NCBI GenBank assembly: GCA_014529385.2
Contig: CM043944.1
Coordinates: 51,347,768-51,411,767, forward strand
Direction of reading: 5' to 3'
DNA: 64,000 bases
DNA from: Adiantum capillus-veneris
Lineage: Eukaryota; Streptophyta; Polypodiopsida; Polypodiales; Pteridaceae
Shown here: piece after piece, positions 43,470-56,011 of the stretch
Layout: the number at the start of each line of letters is the position of its first letter
How positions within the stretch are numbered: position 1 is the first letter of the stretch
Made by a program: the position numbers and the translations under genes
Notes under the pieces: model-generated
Told to the model about the DNA's origin: nothing
What the model saw: the letters and a program-made list of their open reading frames with translations, nothing else
Databases searched by the model: none

Positions 43470-46400
43470 GTGCTTCGATTTACGGGGGTACTCAGTCCTT
43501 CCACGCTAGGGTCTAGGCCCTCGGTGGGGACCCAAGGTAGTGCAACCCAAGACCCAAATATAGCGGCTAGCGACTCTTCCTCTGACTACGATATTATGGA
43601 AGAGCATCTTACACAAAGCCCCGAGGGAACAAATGAAAACGTACCTAGCTGGGCCCAACAACCTGGAACTAGTGTTTTTAGCCGTTTGATGGAAACTTTT
43701 AGTAGACCTACGCGCTCTGAACCTGCGGCTAGTGAAGTAAACGAAGGGGGTGGGGAAGTAGAATCACCATTCACATCTCCTGTAGACCCCACACTCCCTC
43801 AGAGTGTCCACGTGGACATTCTACCTACCTCATTTAATAAGGGCCCTACCGAGCTACCACCTTCCAAAGTCGCCTCTAAGGGAGCGGTGACTAAAAGTCA
43901 AAACACGGGCAGCAACATTGCATCCACCTCACGGCAACCCTCTAGCACACCAAGTTTGGATGAGGTATTTCTCAATGAAAATTGGGAATATGACCTACAC
44001 ACGGGGACTTTGACCAACCTATACATGGGCTACACATACCATGTGGGCTGGTTAGAAGTTGTACAATCCACATCTAGTGCCACTAGTCTAGAGGAACAAC
44101 AACACATGATCTGCAATGTCATCCATAGGATTATCCAGTCCGAGAGGCAAAATCGAGGAATAAACATACCTTCGACGGGTCCTATGCAATTTTTAGACAC
44201 GGGCAAAGGGAAACAACCCACTCTATCACAAATGGAGACTCCCCCAATGAGTCCCATCGATCCCCCATATGTTGTTTCGCCAGGGGTCTCAATGCAATCT
44301 GAGCCCACAAGTGATAGCTTTACTTTTCCAAGTCTAGCTCATCTTTCCCTGGATGACACCACGGATACCATGCCTACCCCAATGACGGGCATGCCAAGAA
44401 ACACACCATGGATCTCGTTTGTTAGTAAAGCACCGCTACATGGTAGCTCAATGCCTGCAATAGTACCTACAAGTGCGTACCAATCGTATGCACCTATGGG
44501 TCCACGTACTCATGTAGTCCCTACCCCTCCCATTGTTTCAACTACCTATGCTCCACAACCACAATACACAAGTTCTTATTTCCATGGGACTATCCCGGCT
44601 AGCATTAGCATGTCACATCCGACGTCTGCTATGCCTAGGGCCACTCATATGAACTATGGACCACCACATGGCACAACATCGTACCCAACGGGGAACCCAA
44701 GGGCTTCCTATGCACCAAGCCCAATGCCAATACCTACTCCACATGTAGTCTCTGGAGCACCTTCACCCACGGTGCCTGCTCACTTAGGTGACTTGGCAAC
44801 ATTTGCTCAAGCTTGGTCGATCTATTGCTGAGAATATGCGTAACACGCCTGATAGAGAGCCTAGAAGTAAGGCAGTACAAATAGCCAAGCTCACACAAAA
44901 ATTTAGCGGAGACGGGGATGTGAGGAAGCATATCGAAGTGTTTGAACAAATATGCGATTCTCTAGGAGAACACAATGACCTACATAAGAGCAATGCTTTA
45001 AGCCTAACCTTAAGTGGAAAGGCTGGGGATTGGTATAGAACCCTAAGGATGGAAGGAAAAACGATTTACCTTACTCTTAGGAGACTATTCTTAAAATAAT
45101 ACATACGAGAGGGAGTGCTTTGGGGTGTAGCCTCTCAGCTCCAGAAAGCCCAACGAGAGGAAGGAGAGTTGGTGAGAGACTTTATAAGTCGCTTGAAGCA
45201 TTTGAATTCTCGTTGTAATCCAAATGAGCGCTTCAACAATAACCAATTGCTTGATAGATTCATTAGGGGATTACGACATGAGGATATCTACAATGGCCTA
45301 GTCATTAGAGGTATCACCACTTGGGAAGCAGTCACCACCAATGCGATCCAATTGGAGGATAATTTAATGATTCAAGGAGAAAGAGCGTCTGTTGAGTCTA
45401 AATCTATTAGCTCACAAGCATCGGGGCATCGGCCAATGACCCTAAAGCCTATTGCTAAGGAGCCAAAGATATCTGAGATGACTTTAGAAGATCTCACCAA
45501 GGCTATTCAAGAGAGTCTTAGAGACAATCGTGCTCTGCAAAACAATCATATGTATCCAAGAAGGGAGCAACAATGGTGCTCAGTATGCTATGGACCGCAT
45601 AGTACCAGTGAATGCCCTACTTTTAGAGTAAAATTCAATGGGAACTGCAATGCATGTGGAAGGTATGGTCATCAAGCTAAGGATTGCATAGTATTTAAGC
45701 GCGCGATGGCCAATAAACCAACCTTAGCATGGACAGACACACCTCAAGTGCCTGCATTGATGCCGGCCCCACCTCTTGAACAAACATCACAACACATGGT
45801 CCCTAGGGCCCAAAATGTTGTTCAAACAACACCCTTACCACCTCCAGTGCTAGGACCGCAACCACCACATCCGAGAATCACTTCTGTGAATCAAGTGGGT
45901 TGTGAGTCATCTATTTCTTGTTTGGAAGGCTATGAGGAAGATATAGATCCTAATATCGCCTATGGGATGGATGTGCGTGAAGAAAGTCCACAATACTACA
46001 TGGAGGACTATTGGGGACAAGTCAAACCTGTATATCAAGTAGTTGCTCTTGCGGCAAGAGGCCAAAATATCAACTACACTGCTAAGAGACCACGTCTTCA
46101 ATGCTATGAGTGCGGAGGTCCACATCGTGTAGCCGAGTGTCCTATTAGGCTACAAAAGAATGCCACACTAATGCAAACCAATCAAGCAAGCACGTCTACA
46201 ATGCCGATACTCATGTGTAATCGATGTGGCATAGATCATTTGATTGCCCAATGTCCAAATAATCCAAATGCACCAAAGATCACGCCATTAAACTTGATTG
46301 AAGTTACAGAGGAGCCATCACCAAGTACACCCGTGGTACCAGTAAACGTACTCACACGATTGATGCTCCAAAAAAAAAAAAAATCTTGAGGAAAGAGACA

Positions 46401-46849
46401 CGGCATCAATTGCCCAATCTCAGAAAAAGAAGAAAACACAAAGAAAGAGATCACAAAAAGCAGCGAAGTCAGACCCCAGATCAAAGACCAACATAGGGAC
46501 TGGTGATGACCCCGTATATATGAACGATGCTGAAGAAGATTCTGATTCAGGTGAAACCATGGAGACCAAAACGACCACTAACATAGAAACCAACAAGGAA
46601 GATGTTCATGAGCCACAATGGCCAGGATCCAAAAAGAAGATAGGAACTTACCCAAACCCTACAAAGGAGATTGAGCGAGTCAAGCAATTAAGGAGTTTGA
46701 TAGAAGATACCCAAAGGGATCTAGAACCAGCACCTAGGAAGATCCAGATTACAGACACCGTGTTCCCTACGCAACAACAACCTCACCAAGTTGTTGAGCC
46801 AGCAGAGGATCACACCCACATTTTTTGCTCACACTCATCATTTTTGTAA
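43470..46849 (+). pseudogene. Gag polyprotein of element D (Athila/Tat-like)
   Basis: Segment one (43470-44831) is a 453-residue Pro/Ser/Thr-rich N-terminal region without known fold. After a frame change near 44800, segment two (44788-46389) has the capsid-like Retrotrans_gag region (VQIAKLTQKFSGDGDVRKHI, DFISRLKHLNSRCNP), with one in-frame TAA at 45097. Four zinc knuckles follow: CSVCYGPHSTSEC, CNACGRYGHQAKDC, CYECGGPHRVAEC and CNRCGIDHLIAQC. A poly(A) run at ~46371 shifts the frame. The tail continues to 46849 (RKRSQKAAKS; YPNPTKEIERVKQLRSLIED), matching the tail of element E's gag. No protease or RT follows before LTR E. Confidence 0.85.
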
Positions 46850-47081
46850 CCATTGATTGTAATAAATGTCTTTCCGACATTGATTTTGAATTGAGCCATT
46901 CGTTAAGTAACGGGACTCAATTGAGTTTCCAGCTTGTAAATCCGAAGTAATTTCACTTGCCGATGTAATTAGTTAGAGATGTTCTCACCTCCAAGGCTGT
47001 GGCATATAAGCCAAAGTTTTGTAACCTAAAGAGATTCAGTTTTATTAATCAAAGGTGAGTTTTTGAGCGCCGTGACTGTGT

Positions 47082-47158
<77 letters not shown>

Positions 47159-47780
47159 TTATCTACTTGCTACGAGAGCTACGGAGCCGCCATTGGAGAA
47201 GCGACACCGCCATTGTGTTAGCAACGGCGAGAGCTACGCACAGACACCACGAGTGCGCGCTATCGGCTTCTATGTGTGGTAAGTTCCTACAAGCTTCGGT
47301 GTGAGTTTTCTTCCAACTCGTGTGTTGGAATGGAGCGTGCAGCATATCTATAGAACCACAACGAGTAGAGCTACACATTGGTACCATCGGGGTCAAGTTT
47401 CGATCACCTGTATTTTTCGGCCTGTCTTCATACGCGTTTACCGCACGGAGTGGTTATAGGTTGATTTTGCAGTTCAAGTCTTTAGGGTGTTGTTCTTACC
47501 TAGTGTATAGACTTCCCCTGAGTTTGAGATCGAATCAATGATTCTAGATCCTGTTTCGTATAGCATTCGTTCGTAGTACGGATTTCAGTCACTTGCGTAT
47601 TTTAGAACTTAGATTTGATTTCCTTAGTAGTGATTGTCATTAGAAGGTCGAGTAGGTGATTTGACACCCACTAGTTGTTTCCATGCGCCTGCGGGTCAAG
47701 CTCCGTCCTCGTCTGACAAATTCTGTTGTTGGTTGAGTTCTCGCTATTTAGCTTCCGCTAGCGGCGTAACCGCCTAAACA
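46845..47780 (+). repeat. Left LTR of element E (start approximate)
   Basis: The right edge CGCCTAAACA is fixed by the tRNA-Asp primer site. The left edge TGTAACCATTG is chosen because gag coding of element D ends here and a TG is present. A TATA box (GCATATAAGCC) lies near 47003, and a 73-bp GA tract (47084-47156) falls just downstream, as in LTR D. Insertion of E into D's gag end is the simplest reading of this junction. Confidence 0.6.
47084..47156 (+). repeat. GA microsatellite inside LTR E
   Basis: About 36 uninterrupted GA units. Confidence 0.95.
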
Positions 47781-47782
47781 TT

Positions 47783-47800
47783 TGGCGCCGTTGCCGGGGA
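47783..47800 (+). other. tRNA-Asp primer-binding site, element E
   Basis: TGGCGCCGTTGCCGGGGA, identical to the site of element D, two bases after the LTR end. Confidence 0.93.
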
Positions 47801-49201
47801 CGAGAGCCCTAAGTAGGTGACCTTAGACTAATCCTACGAGGTGAGTCGTATAAACTACTTTGTATACTTTAGTTAGAAAAGATCTAGGAGTGGTGGACTC
47901 CGAAGATCTCGAGAGATACTAGGAAGTGGGGTATTCCTGGGTCTTCCGTGTTGACAGTAATTTTAGTTTAGCTTAGATTTGTTTGTTGTTTTGTTGGTGT
48001 TGAGTAGTTGTTGATAGAAGAAGAATTTGCTAGTCCGTGAGTGGCAGTGGATCTCTTTAAAATCACAATTACCAAACCCATTTTATGATTAGGAATAGCT
48101 TAGGTAGGACTTCATTTGATCCTGATCTAGAGCTAGTAATCATTGGAGTATTTGCTTGATATGGTTGATTGCATGTTAGATCACTAAACCGTCGAGTTAG
48201 TAGTGAAACTTGCAATAAACAAAAGTCAGAGAAATTTTCTGTGTATCTGGGAGTTGCTGAGCACTAGAGAAAGCTTTAGGAAGGATTCTGTGCCAAAAAA
48301 CTGGAAATCTGCAACTTTAGACATCATACGCGTATGATGTCTAAATGACCAAACAGAGACCAAAACAGAAATTTTGACTTTACCAGAGTGTTCAAAAGGG
48401 GGGTTATACCCTAATTTCAACTTAAAACAAGAGCATTAACACTCAAAGAAACCCAAAAAGACAAGTCGGAGTCCAAGAAACGCAAAGAAGAGGAAAGTTT
48501 GGATTCAGATCTTGTTTTTACATTCAAACCTGACAAAACACTTGAAACTCAATTATAAACATTGGAGAAGGCTTAAAACCAAGAATAGTCAAAATCTGGG
48601 ACAAAAGACATCATACGCGTATAATGTCTTTTGGCACATCCACTGCTTATTTTTGATATCTGACCTGACAAGATTGTTACAAGCACTGTAGGAAGCATAA
48701 ATATCAAGTTTTGACCCAAATTGATGAAAAAGACATCATACGCGTATGATGTCTTTGACCTAATTTTGGACATATTTTGATACTTTGCCGACACAGATCC
48801 ATTGTAATAGCTGTCTAGAGGTTATATTTCAAGTTTCATCCCATTTGGATCACAATTGACCCAAAACAAGTCAAAAGCGGAAAATTGCCAAGAAAAGCCT
48901 AAATTAGCCATAACTTGCTCAAACAGAGTTCAAACTGAATTTTGTGAGTGGACAGAGCATAAGGGGGCTACTGAGAGTGAGCATAACCAAAATAGTCCAA
49001 ATCTGTGAAAAAAAGACATCATACGCGTATAATGTCTTTTTCAGCATAACTGCAACAAAATTCTCACTTGATGAAACAGAAGTTGTCCAACTAACAAGAT
49101 TAAACAATTGACCAAGTATCAATCAGTTTGGATCAATTCTGACCACAAAAACTTGGGGAAAACAAATTGCCGAGACGGAAAAGTTAAAGTCCTTTAGGGA
49201 A
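47801..49201 (+). promoter_or_regulatory. Leader of element E with four palindromes
   Basis: This 1.4-kb segment between primer site and gag has no long ORF. It holds four copies of the palindrome core ACATCATACGCGTATGATGT at 48319-48342, 48606-48629, 48731-48754 and 49014-49037 (24-bp footprints). Copies one and three are perfect; copies two and four share one G-to-A change. Copy one extends to a perfect 30-bp palindrome (48316-48345). In RNA each forms a stem-loop and is self-complementary, as are dimerisation and packaging hairpins in retroviral leaders. That role is inferred. Confidence 0.85.
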
Positions 49202-52200
49202 TTGATGAATTTGAGATCGGGCAGGAATCTCCAGAATAACCAACCAAAACAAGGGGAACAAGCAAGTGTCATATCAACCGAGGGAAGTGTAAACCAAAGT
49301 TGGGTGCAACCATTAGAGCCGATCTTTGAAGGAAGTGTTTTGATACTTCTTCGGAGAGATCTTACGAGATTTTCACCGAACACTTGGAACACTTGAACCT
49401 GAACAACAGAGAAAATATGGCAGCAGGATCATCAAACCCTTCCGCCACAATGAAGCTATTGTTCATAAAATACCAGTACGACAATGAGCAAGGTGCCAAG
49501 ATCTACAAAGATGGAATGGACCGCTATTGTGTAAAGATAGAGAGAGACCTAGTGAGTTCAAGGACTTAGTGCCTGTGAGCTATAGCGGAGATAGATATCT
49601 AGATGACGAGGGTACCATGTACTTGGTAGTCCTAAACCCTAACATTGTGGACAAGTGGGGATTGATGGGCACCAAAGCCAAAGTAGATGAAGAACTTGAG
49701 GAGAAAGCACCAATAATGAACTTCCCTGATGCGAGGTTAAGAAGAGAGAATGAAACTACAAGGATCAACACTGATAACATCTATGTGGGGCTATACAAAT
49801 ATAATAATGGGGAGCAGATCTCTATTATAGATGTGAAGAACCCTACACTGGAGAGTTGACAGACCGAAAAAGACTTTATGTCTTTACCTACACAGAGGGA
49901 TCGGAAGTGAAAATTGCCGCTTACGACAAGTATGGGAGGCAATACTCAACAATGGGCAAGAAAGAATTAGAAGGATATACATACTTTGGGGGACCACTAC
50001 ATCAGTATTATGTTACTTCTAGCTCACAAAGACCAGCACCAACAAATGGAGTGCAAAACCCAATGACAACAGGAGGACAAAGAACTCAGGTTGCTGACTC
50101 TTTCAGTCAACCTCAGTACTCGAAGCTTGGACCAATGGGATCATTACATTCCAGAGAGTCAATGGATACGAATCGAGGTAGTGCAGTTCCAATCCCCACA
50201 TATACCACTCCAGGTCCAAGGTTCGAAGCGGAACCATCACATTTACCTCCTAGTAGTAGATTCAGGGCAGGGGAACCGACAAGGGTAACCCATGAAGTCC
50301 ATGATGCTAGAGAAAGCTTTAGCCGGGACACAGGAGCAATGAGATTGGTAGCAGACCATAGACGTATGAGACCATCTCAAGTAGCGAAGTGTATGCCAAA
50401 GAAGTATGGTGGTTCAGGAGATCCGTATGCACATGTGTCACTCTTTAAGCAAGTCTTAAGAGCTGAGCAGATAACAGATTTCCATACACAATACGAGGGA
50501 TTTGGTCTTACTCTAGAAGGTACGGCATTGACATGGTTTCAACCACTGAACATAGGGGGATTCCATGACATTGACCATTTGCTAAGAGAGTTTGCTGAGG
50601 AATTCTCAAAACGAGGGATTAAGCACAATACGGTCTCACAAATATATGCTTTTAAACAGAGAGAACACGAAAAAGTGAAGGAAGCTTCACTTCGCTTCAA
50701 ACAATACATTGAGAGATGTCCAGTACGTGAACGACCACAAGATGACAGACTATCTGTTCTCTTTATTGAGGGATTGAGAAACGACACTCTCAAGAAGGAC
50801 TTGCACTTGAAAGCTTGTACAAGTTTCGAGCAAGTAACGAGAGAAGCATTGTACTTAGTGGATAACTGTACGGTTTATGGAGAGGTGTCAGCGGATACAG
50901 ATTTTGCATCCAGTAGCTCTTCCTCCGTAGCGAGCGAGACTACCACTAAAAAGAATGTTCAAACAACAACCATGCCAAATGTAGAGCAAATGATAGAAGA
51001 TGCTCTAAAAAGGATGGCACCATACCAAAAACCATTGCCAAAAACACTGAAATGGTGTGCTATTGAACAAAAATGGACAAACCATCCAACAGAGGAGTGC
51101 TATTACAACAAAGGGTATGTAAGGGAGCGTCAGTATGCACCTCCTGCTCAATTAGCACCACCTCAAGTACATCCAGTACCTCGATACCCAACGGGAAATG
51201 TACCAGGACCTATGGGGATAGAAAGACCGCAACCGGTATTGGGACAACAACCACCTTTACCAGGAGCAAGACCAGTGGGCATTAGATATGCACCAACCTT
51301 AGAGAATCAGGAAGAACAAGCCTTAGTGCCTGTTCAAGCCTATTATGAAGAATCTGGTGCACACATGTCTCCAACTGTGTATTACCCACCAGAAGAACCC
51401 AAACAACCAGAACCATGGGGCATGATTGGGAATGTTGGAATACCAACAGTTATAAGTGCTTCTGATGAAGAGAGATACAATTTGGACGCAAGAACATTGA
51501 TGTTCATAGCTCATGGAGGGTTAACAGGACAAAGACCATCCTATCCACAAAGGACGAATCAAATGGGACCAAGACCAGCACTAGGACCCTGTTACAAGTG
51601 TGGAGGTGACCATCTGATGAATGTTTGTCCACATACGGAAATCATTAGAATTAACGCTTATTGCACTGAGTGTGGGGTTACTCACTTCATTGAGGATTGT
51701 TCAAAGAATTCAAACAAAGTGCAAAAGACAACATTGAATATGCTAGAAACTATTCCTATCAGCAGTGGGTTTGAAAATGAAACTCTGATACCAACGCAAG
51801 TTGTTACTAGAGCTCAAGCTAAGAAAACCACTAGAGAACTTGAGAATGGAAAGTTAGCGACCGAAGTGGTTAGTCAAGGACCGCAGAGTCAAAGAAACAC
51901 ATGGAAAGCTAGAAAAGCACGCATGAAGTTGAGAAAAGAACGTGAAGACGCTATTCTAGCTGAGGAACTAAAGCGAACTAAAGATAGATTAGAAAAACTT
52001 GAGAGTCAAAACGGGAAACGAGAGATGAGCCCGGAAAGAACGAAACAAAAGAGTATCAAAGAAACAACGAGCTTAAGCTCAGGGGGATCAGTGCTAGTTG
52101 ACAAAGTACACGAACCAATGGACGCACTGATGAGAGCTTACGAAGCTAGGTTAAAGAACAAGCAAACACAAGAACAGAGGTGGATGACATACCCAAACGC

Positions 52201-52336
52201 GGAATTGGAAAAGCAGAGACTTGAAATGTGCCAGAGAATGATCGAGACTGCACAAGCCTTATTAGAATCACCAAAAGAAACAATGAATTGTGGAACGGAA
52301 AACCCAATTCAGCAAGAGACTATGTTTCACGGGTAG
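49202..52336 (+). pseudogene. Gag polyprotein of element E
   Basis: The N-terminal ~220 residues are spread over three frames (49202-49396, 49384-49569, 49527-49859) and then continue in an 826-residue ORF to 52336. The capsid-like Retrotrans_gag domain lies around 50380-50880 (CMPKKYGGSGDPYAHVSLFK; GTALTWFQPLNIGGFHD; SLRFKQYIERCPV). A Pro/Gln-rich linker is followed by zinc knuckles CYKCGGDHLMNVC (~51590) and CTECGVTHFIEDC (~51664), both CX2CX3HX4C. A basic coiled-coil tail (RKARMKLRKEREDAILAEEL) ends the protein. It overlaps the protease ORF by ~109 bp in the -1 frame. Confidence 0.85.
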
Positions 52337-54405
52337 CTGAAAAGACTCCCAGTGCACAAAAGCCTGAAAATACACACAAGGATGACCGCATAGTATTGAA
52401 CACAACCGATCAGGAGATAGAGAGTTTTCATCCAGTCATACAGAGGTCTTACGGAAGAGATGAGGATTACAATGAATTTTGGAAACAAGTGAGAGAGGCA
52501 AACTTTGCAAACGAGCTAAGTTGCCAAGCTAATCAGACAAATTGGGAAAAGGACATCAAGAACCCTCCCATAGTGGAATTTGAGGCAGGATCTCAAGTGG
52601 ACTTGGATCTGCAATCTTACTGGGGAGATGGGGGCTCTGTTAGAACAATGGAGAGCAAACCTCACTCACTGAAAACCTTACCTTCATACTTAGGAGAGTA
52701 TGAAGAAAAATCCAAGATTAAAGCACTTCCCTCACGAAGAATTTCATCAAAAAAAGTCATGGACTCGCAAGGATTGATAGAGATCTTGTCAACACCAGTG
52801 ACATGCACTATCACTCTAGCTGAGCTTTTGAGGCTAAGACCACATATGTGGACCACTGTAGGAAAATGCTTGGAGAAATTCGGGATAAAAGACCCAACAT
52901 CGAGACTGAAAGAGGGTATACAAGAGCTGAGTAAACCACAAAAGAACGCTAAGCCTGTACCCTTAAACAAGGTCGGAGAGTATTGCGAAGGTGAAGAGGG
53001 GAATACAACCTTACCAGTTGAATTCCAAGGCGTGAACACGATGGCAATACTAGACAGCGGAGCTGGGGTAGCCATTGCTACAAAAGAAATCTGGAAAAAA
53101 TGGGGGAAACCAGCAATAAGGAAGACTAGGTTGAAACTCCAATTAGCAGATGGACACATGGAGAAACCTATGGGGTTATTAGAGAAAGTCGTAGTGACTT
53201 CTTGCGGCATTGAATACGAACATACTTTTGCTATTGTCGATTTTGGCAAGGAGAATAACTATGATATCATATTGGGAAGACCATTCATGAGACAGTTGAA
53301 AATGGTCCAAGATTGGGGCTACGATCACCTATACCTGAGAAATATGGAAACCACTACACGTGTGAACCTGAAAGACCATAGCTACAAAGATGTGAACCGA
53401 ACACCGGTAGAGGAGTTTGATTCAGCTACTTTGGCGGGATCCGAATTTCCAGCTTGGTTAGGTAAGCCCAAGGAGTTATGGATGTGTGGAGCTTCGAAAT
53501 GTGGAAGTCTGAAACGAGAAGAATGTGTTTTAGAAAGGGCTATCGAAGACGAAACTTATATAGGAGAACCCTTTCCAGAGGACACGCTTGAACCATTAGA
53601 ATGGACACACATTCTAGCAACCCTAGATGTTTGTGCAATTCCGGATGGTCCCACAACGAAATTTTGCGACAAGGACGGGTACGACGTGGTTCCGTACTTC
53701 ATGTTGAGAACTGTACTCGAAAAAGAAACTGAAAAGAACGATACACTGGAAAAGGAAGATGAAGAAGAGGTGTTTCACGACATTCCCGATCATCCAGAGT
53801 GGGGAAATGAAGCAGACAACGAGTCAACGGACAATTCAAGCGGAAACGAAGAAACTATAACGGATGTCCGATTTTATGATTTTCCGAACCAAACTAAACA
53901 ACGCCAGAAACGCTATAGAGCAAAGAGAAAAACAAAGGGGGTTAGAACCAATCCGATGCCTAGAATAAGAGGAAAAAATCAATTCCTAATGCTAGTAAAG
54001 GCGGAAGATTGTGTTAAGGACAAGATTTCTGGAAGAATGAGAGGCAATGATCAAAAGAGCTTACGAAAAGACAAAAGAGGCTCAAGAAATCAAGTTCAAA
54101 GGAATGGAACGAAAACAGAAACAGAAAAATCAGAAAAGAACAAGCGCAACAGAGAACACACGGAGTCCAAGTTAGAACGTAGAAACAAGTACAGAGAGCT
54201 CAAGAAAACTCTGAAAGAAGTTTGGACAACAGAAATTGAGAGTGGAGAGGACGAAAACGCCAAAATCAAGGAAAACATGGATGTTCCCTCTCACTATAGG
54301 AAATTCACAATAGAGGATAGGAAGGTGGTATTAACCCAACCTATTCGAGAGAGAAGGAGAACGAATCTTATGACGGACCGGAGGATGCAAAAAAAGTTGA
54401 TTTAG
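52228..54405 (+). CDS. Protease (retropepsin) ORF of element E
   Basis: A 725-residue ORF overlapping the end of gag in the -1 frame. The active-site motif is NTMAILDSGAGVAIATKEIW (Asp codon at 53053), and the second conserved block is NNYDIILGRPFMRQLKMV (~53260-53300). This is the standard retropepsin layout. The domain takes up only the middle of the ORF. Flanks of ~250 residues on each side are charged and unrecognised, and the C-terminus is very basic (ENKRNREHTESK-like). The ORF ends at 54405 in the wrong frame relative to RT; a GA-rich slip near 54345 probably caused this. It would cleave the gag and pol precursors in a virus-like particle. Confidence 0.82.
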   Translation: MPENDRDCTSLIRITKRNNELWNGKPNSARDYVSRVAEKTPSAQKPENTHKDDRIVLNTTDQEIESFHPVIQRSYGRDEDYNEFWKQVREANFANELSCQANQTNWEKDIKNPPIVEFEAGSQVDLDLQSYWGDGGSVRTMESKPHSLKTLPSYLGEYEEKSKIKALPSRRISSKKVMDSQGLIEILSTPVTCTITLAELLRLRPHMWTTVGKCLEKFGIKDPTSRLKEGIQELSKPQKNAKPVPLNKVGEYCEGEEGNTTLPVEFQGVNTMAILDSGAGVAIATKEIWKKWGKPAIRKTRLKLQLADGHMEKPMGLLEKVVVTSCGIEYEHTFAIVDFGKENNYDIILGRPFMRQLKMVQDWGYDHLYLRNMETTTRVNLKDHSYKDVNRTPVEEFDSATLAGSEFPAWLGKPKELWMCGASKCGSLKREECVLERAIEDETYIGEPFPEDTLEPLEWTHILATLDVCAIPDGPTTKFCDKDGYDVVPYFMLRTVLEKETEKNDTLEKEDEEEVFHDIPDHPEWGNEADNESTDNSSGNEETITDVRFYDFPNQTKQRQKRYRAKRKTKGVRTNPMPRIRGKNQFLMLVKAEDCVKDKISGRMRGNDQKSLRKDKRGSRNQVQRNGTKTETEKSEKNKRNREHTESKLERRNKYRELKKTLKEVWTTEIESGEDENAKIKENMDVPSHYRKFTIEDRKVVLTQPIRERRRTNLMTDRRMQKKLI

Positions 54406-55290
54406 CAGCTCCAGGTGAGACACCTAGACCGGTGTACATAGCCACAGATTTGTCTCCAGGCGAGGAAGAGAGACTTTTGAGTCTTCTCAGAGAGTATAGG
54501 GATGTGTTTGCATGGTCTTATAAGGACTTAAAGGGAGTTGACCCATCGATATGCCAACACACAATCCCACTGAAACAAGACGCAAAGCCTAGCAGACAGA
54601 GACCATACACATATAATGATACGTTTGCTAAGCGAATCAAAGAAGAGATAGATAAGCTAATGGAAGCTGAATTCATATACGAGATTGAACACACCGATTG
54701 GGTATCTCCAATTGTGGTGGTACCCAAGAAGAACGGAAAACTCCGAGTGTGTGTCAACTTAAAGAAAGTGAATGCTGCAACAATCAGGGACAATTATCCC
54801 CTGCCGATAACTGATCATGTTCTAGAGCGTGTATCAGGGAAAACATCATACTCTTTCTTGATGGTTTTTCAGGATATAACCAGCTAGCCATAGCACTGGA
54901 AGATCAACATAAAACAGCTTTTGCAACGGAGTGGGGAATTTATGCTTATCGGGTTATGCCTTTTGGTCTAACCAATGCTCCCGCAACCTTCCAGAGGCTG
55001 ATGACGCATGCTTTCAAAGAATACTTAAGGTTGTTTCTAGAAATATACATGGATGACTTATGTGTACATTCTCTTCTGAGAGATGAGCATCTAGAACACC
55101 TAAGAAAAGTATTTGAGAAATGTAGGACATATCGCATTTGTCTCAATCCTGAGAAATGTGTGTTTATGGTCCGACAGGGTAGAATTCTGGGACATATTGT
55201 CTCACAAAACGGAATATCCACGGATTTAGAGAAGATAAAAGTTATAGTGGATATGCCTAGACCAACCAATGCGAAACAAGTGCAGAGCTT
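54355..55290 (+). pseudogene. Reverse transcriptase of element E
   Basis: The frame opens about 54355 (SYDGPEDAKKVDLAAPGETP). Motifs in order are DVFAWSYKDLKGVDPSICQH, NGKLRVCVNLKKVNAATIRD and NYPLPITDHVLERVSGKTSY. A one-base shift follows near 54860, then [40 protein letters not shown] and the catalytic IYMDDLCVHS (YMDD at 55046-55057). The thumb is GRILGHIVSQNGISTDLEKI and QVQSFMGHCGYYRRFI. The FLDGFSGYNQ-type palm is Athila-like. Apart from the one shift the domain is complete. Confidence 0.9.
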
Positions 55291-56011
55291 TATGGGACAT
55301 TGCGGATATTATAGACGATTCATTTACATGTACGCTATAATAGGCCAACCACTTTACAGGCTAATAGTGAACTTTGAATGGACAAAGGAGTGTGAGGAAT
55401 CGTTCAAGAAATTGAAAGAGGCACTCATTACTGCTCCAGTCTTGAAATCACCAGATTGGGAGAAGATATTCCATGTGCACATAGATGCTTCGGCATATGC
55501 AATAGGATGCATTCTGGCTCAGCCAGAAGAGGGAAACATGGATTTTCCTATCTGTTACGCCAGTCGACAGCTCAACAATGCAGAGAAGAATTACACCACA
55601 ACAGAGCGAGAGAGATTAGGAATGATATATGCTGTGAAGAAATTTTGGCATTATCTTCTAGCCAACAAGTTTGTGTTTTTAACGGATCACCAAGCCTTGC
55701 TCTACCTAGTGAATAAACCATGCAATACCGGGAGAATAGTGAGATGGTTCATTATCTTGCTGGAATTCGACTTCACGGTAGTAGTAAAGAAAGGAAAAAC
55801 ACATCTTAGAGCTGATCATCTTTCGCGATTGACGAATGGAGAAGACCCTATAGGAGTAGATGACGACATGCCAGACGCGTACTTGTTCAACATAGAAATG
55901 ATACCGAAGTGGTCTCAAAATGTCGTTAACCTATTAACCTATGGAGGAGAGTTCGATAGAAGAGAATACAACCAGAAACATATTGCTATTCAGCAATCCA
56001 AGAATCTTTAA
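55291..56011 (+). pseudogene. RNase H domain of element E
   Basis: In frame with RT. Catalytic residues are seen in FHVHIDASAYAIGCILAQPE, in TTTERERLGMIYAVKKFWHY and in FLTDHQALLYLVNKP. It ends with the linker LRADHLSRLTNGEDPIGVDD and an in-frame TAA at 56009. The frame continues directly afterwards, so the TAA is probably a single nonsense change. Confidence 0.88.
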
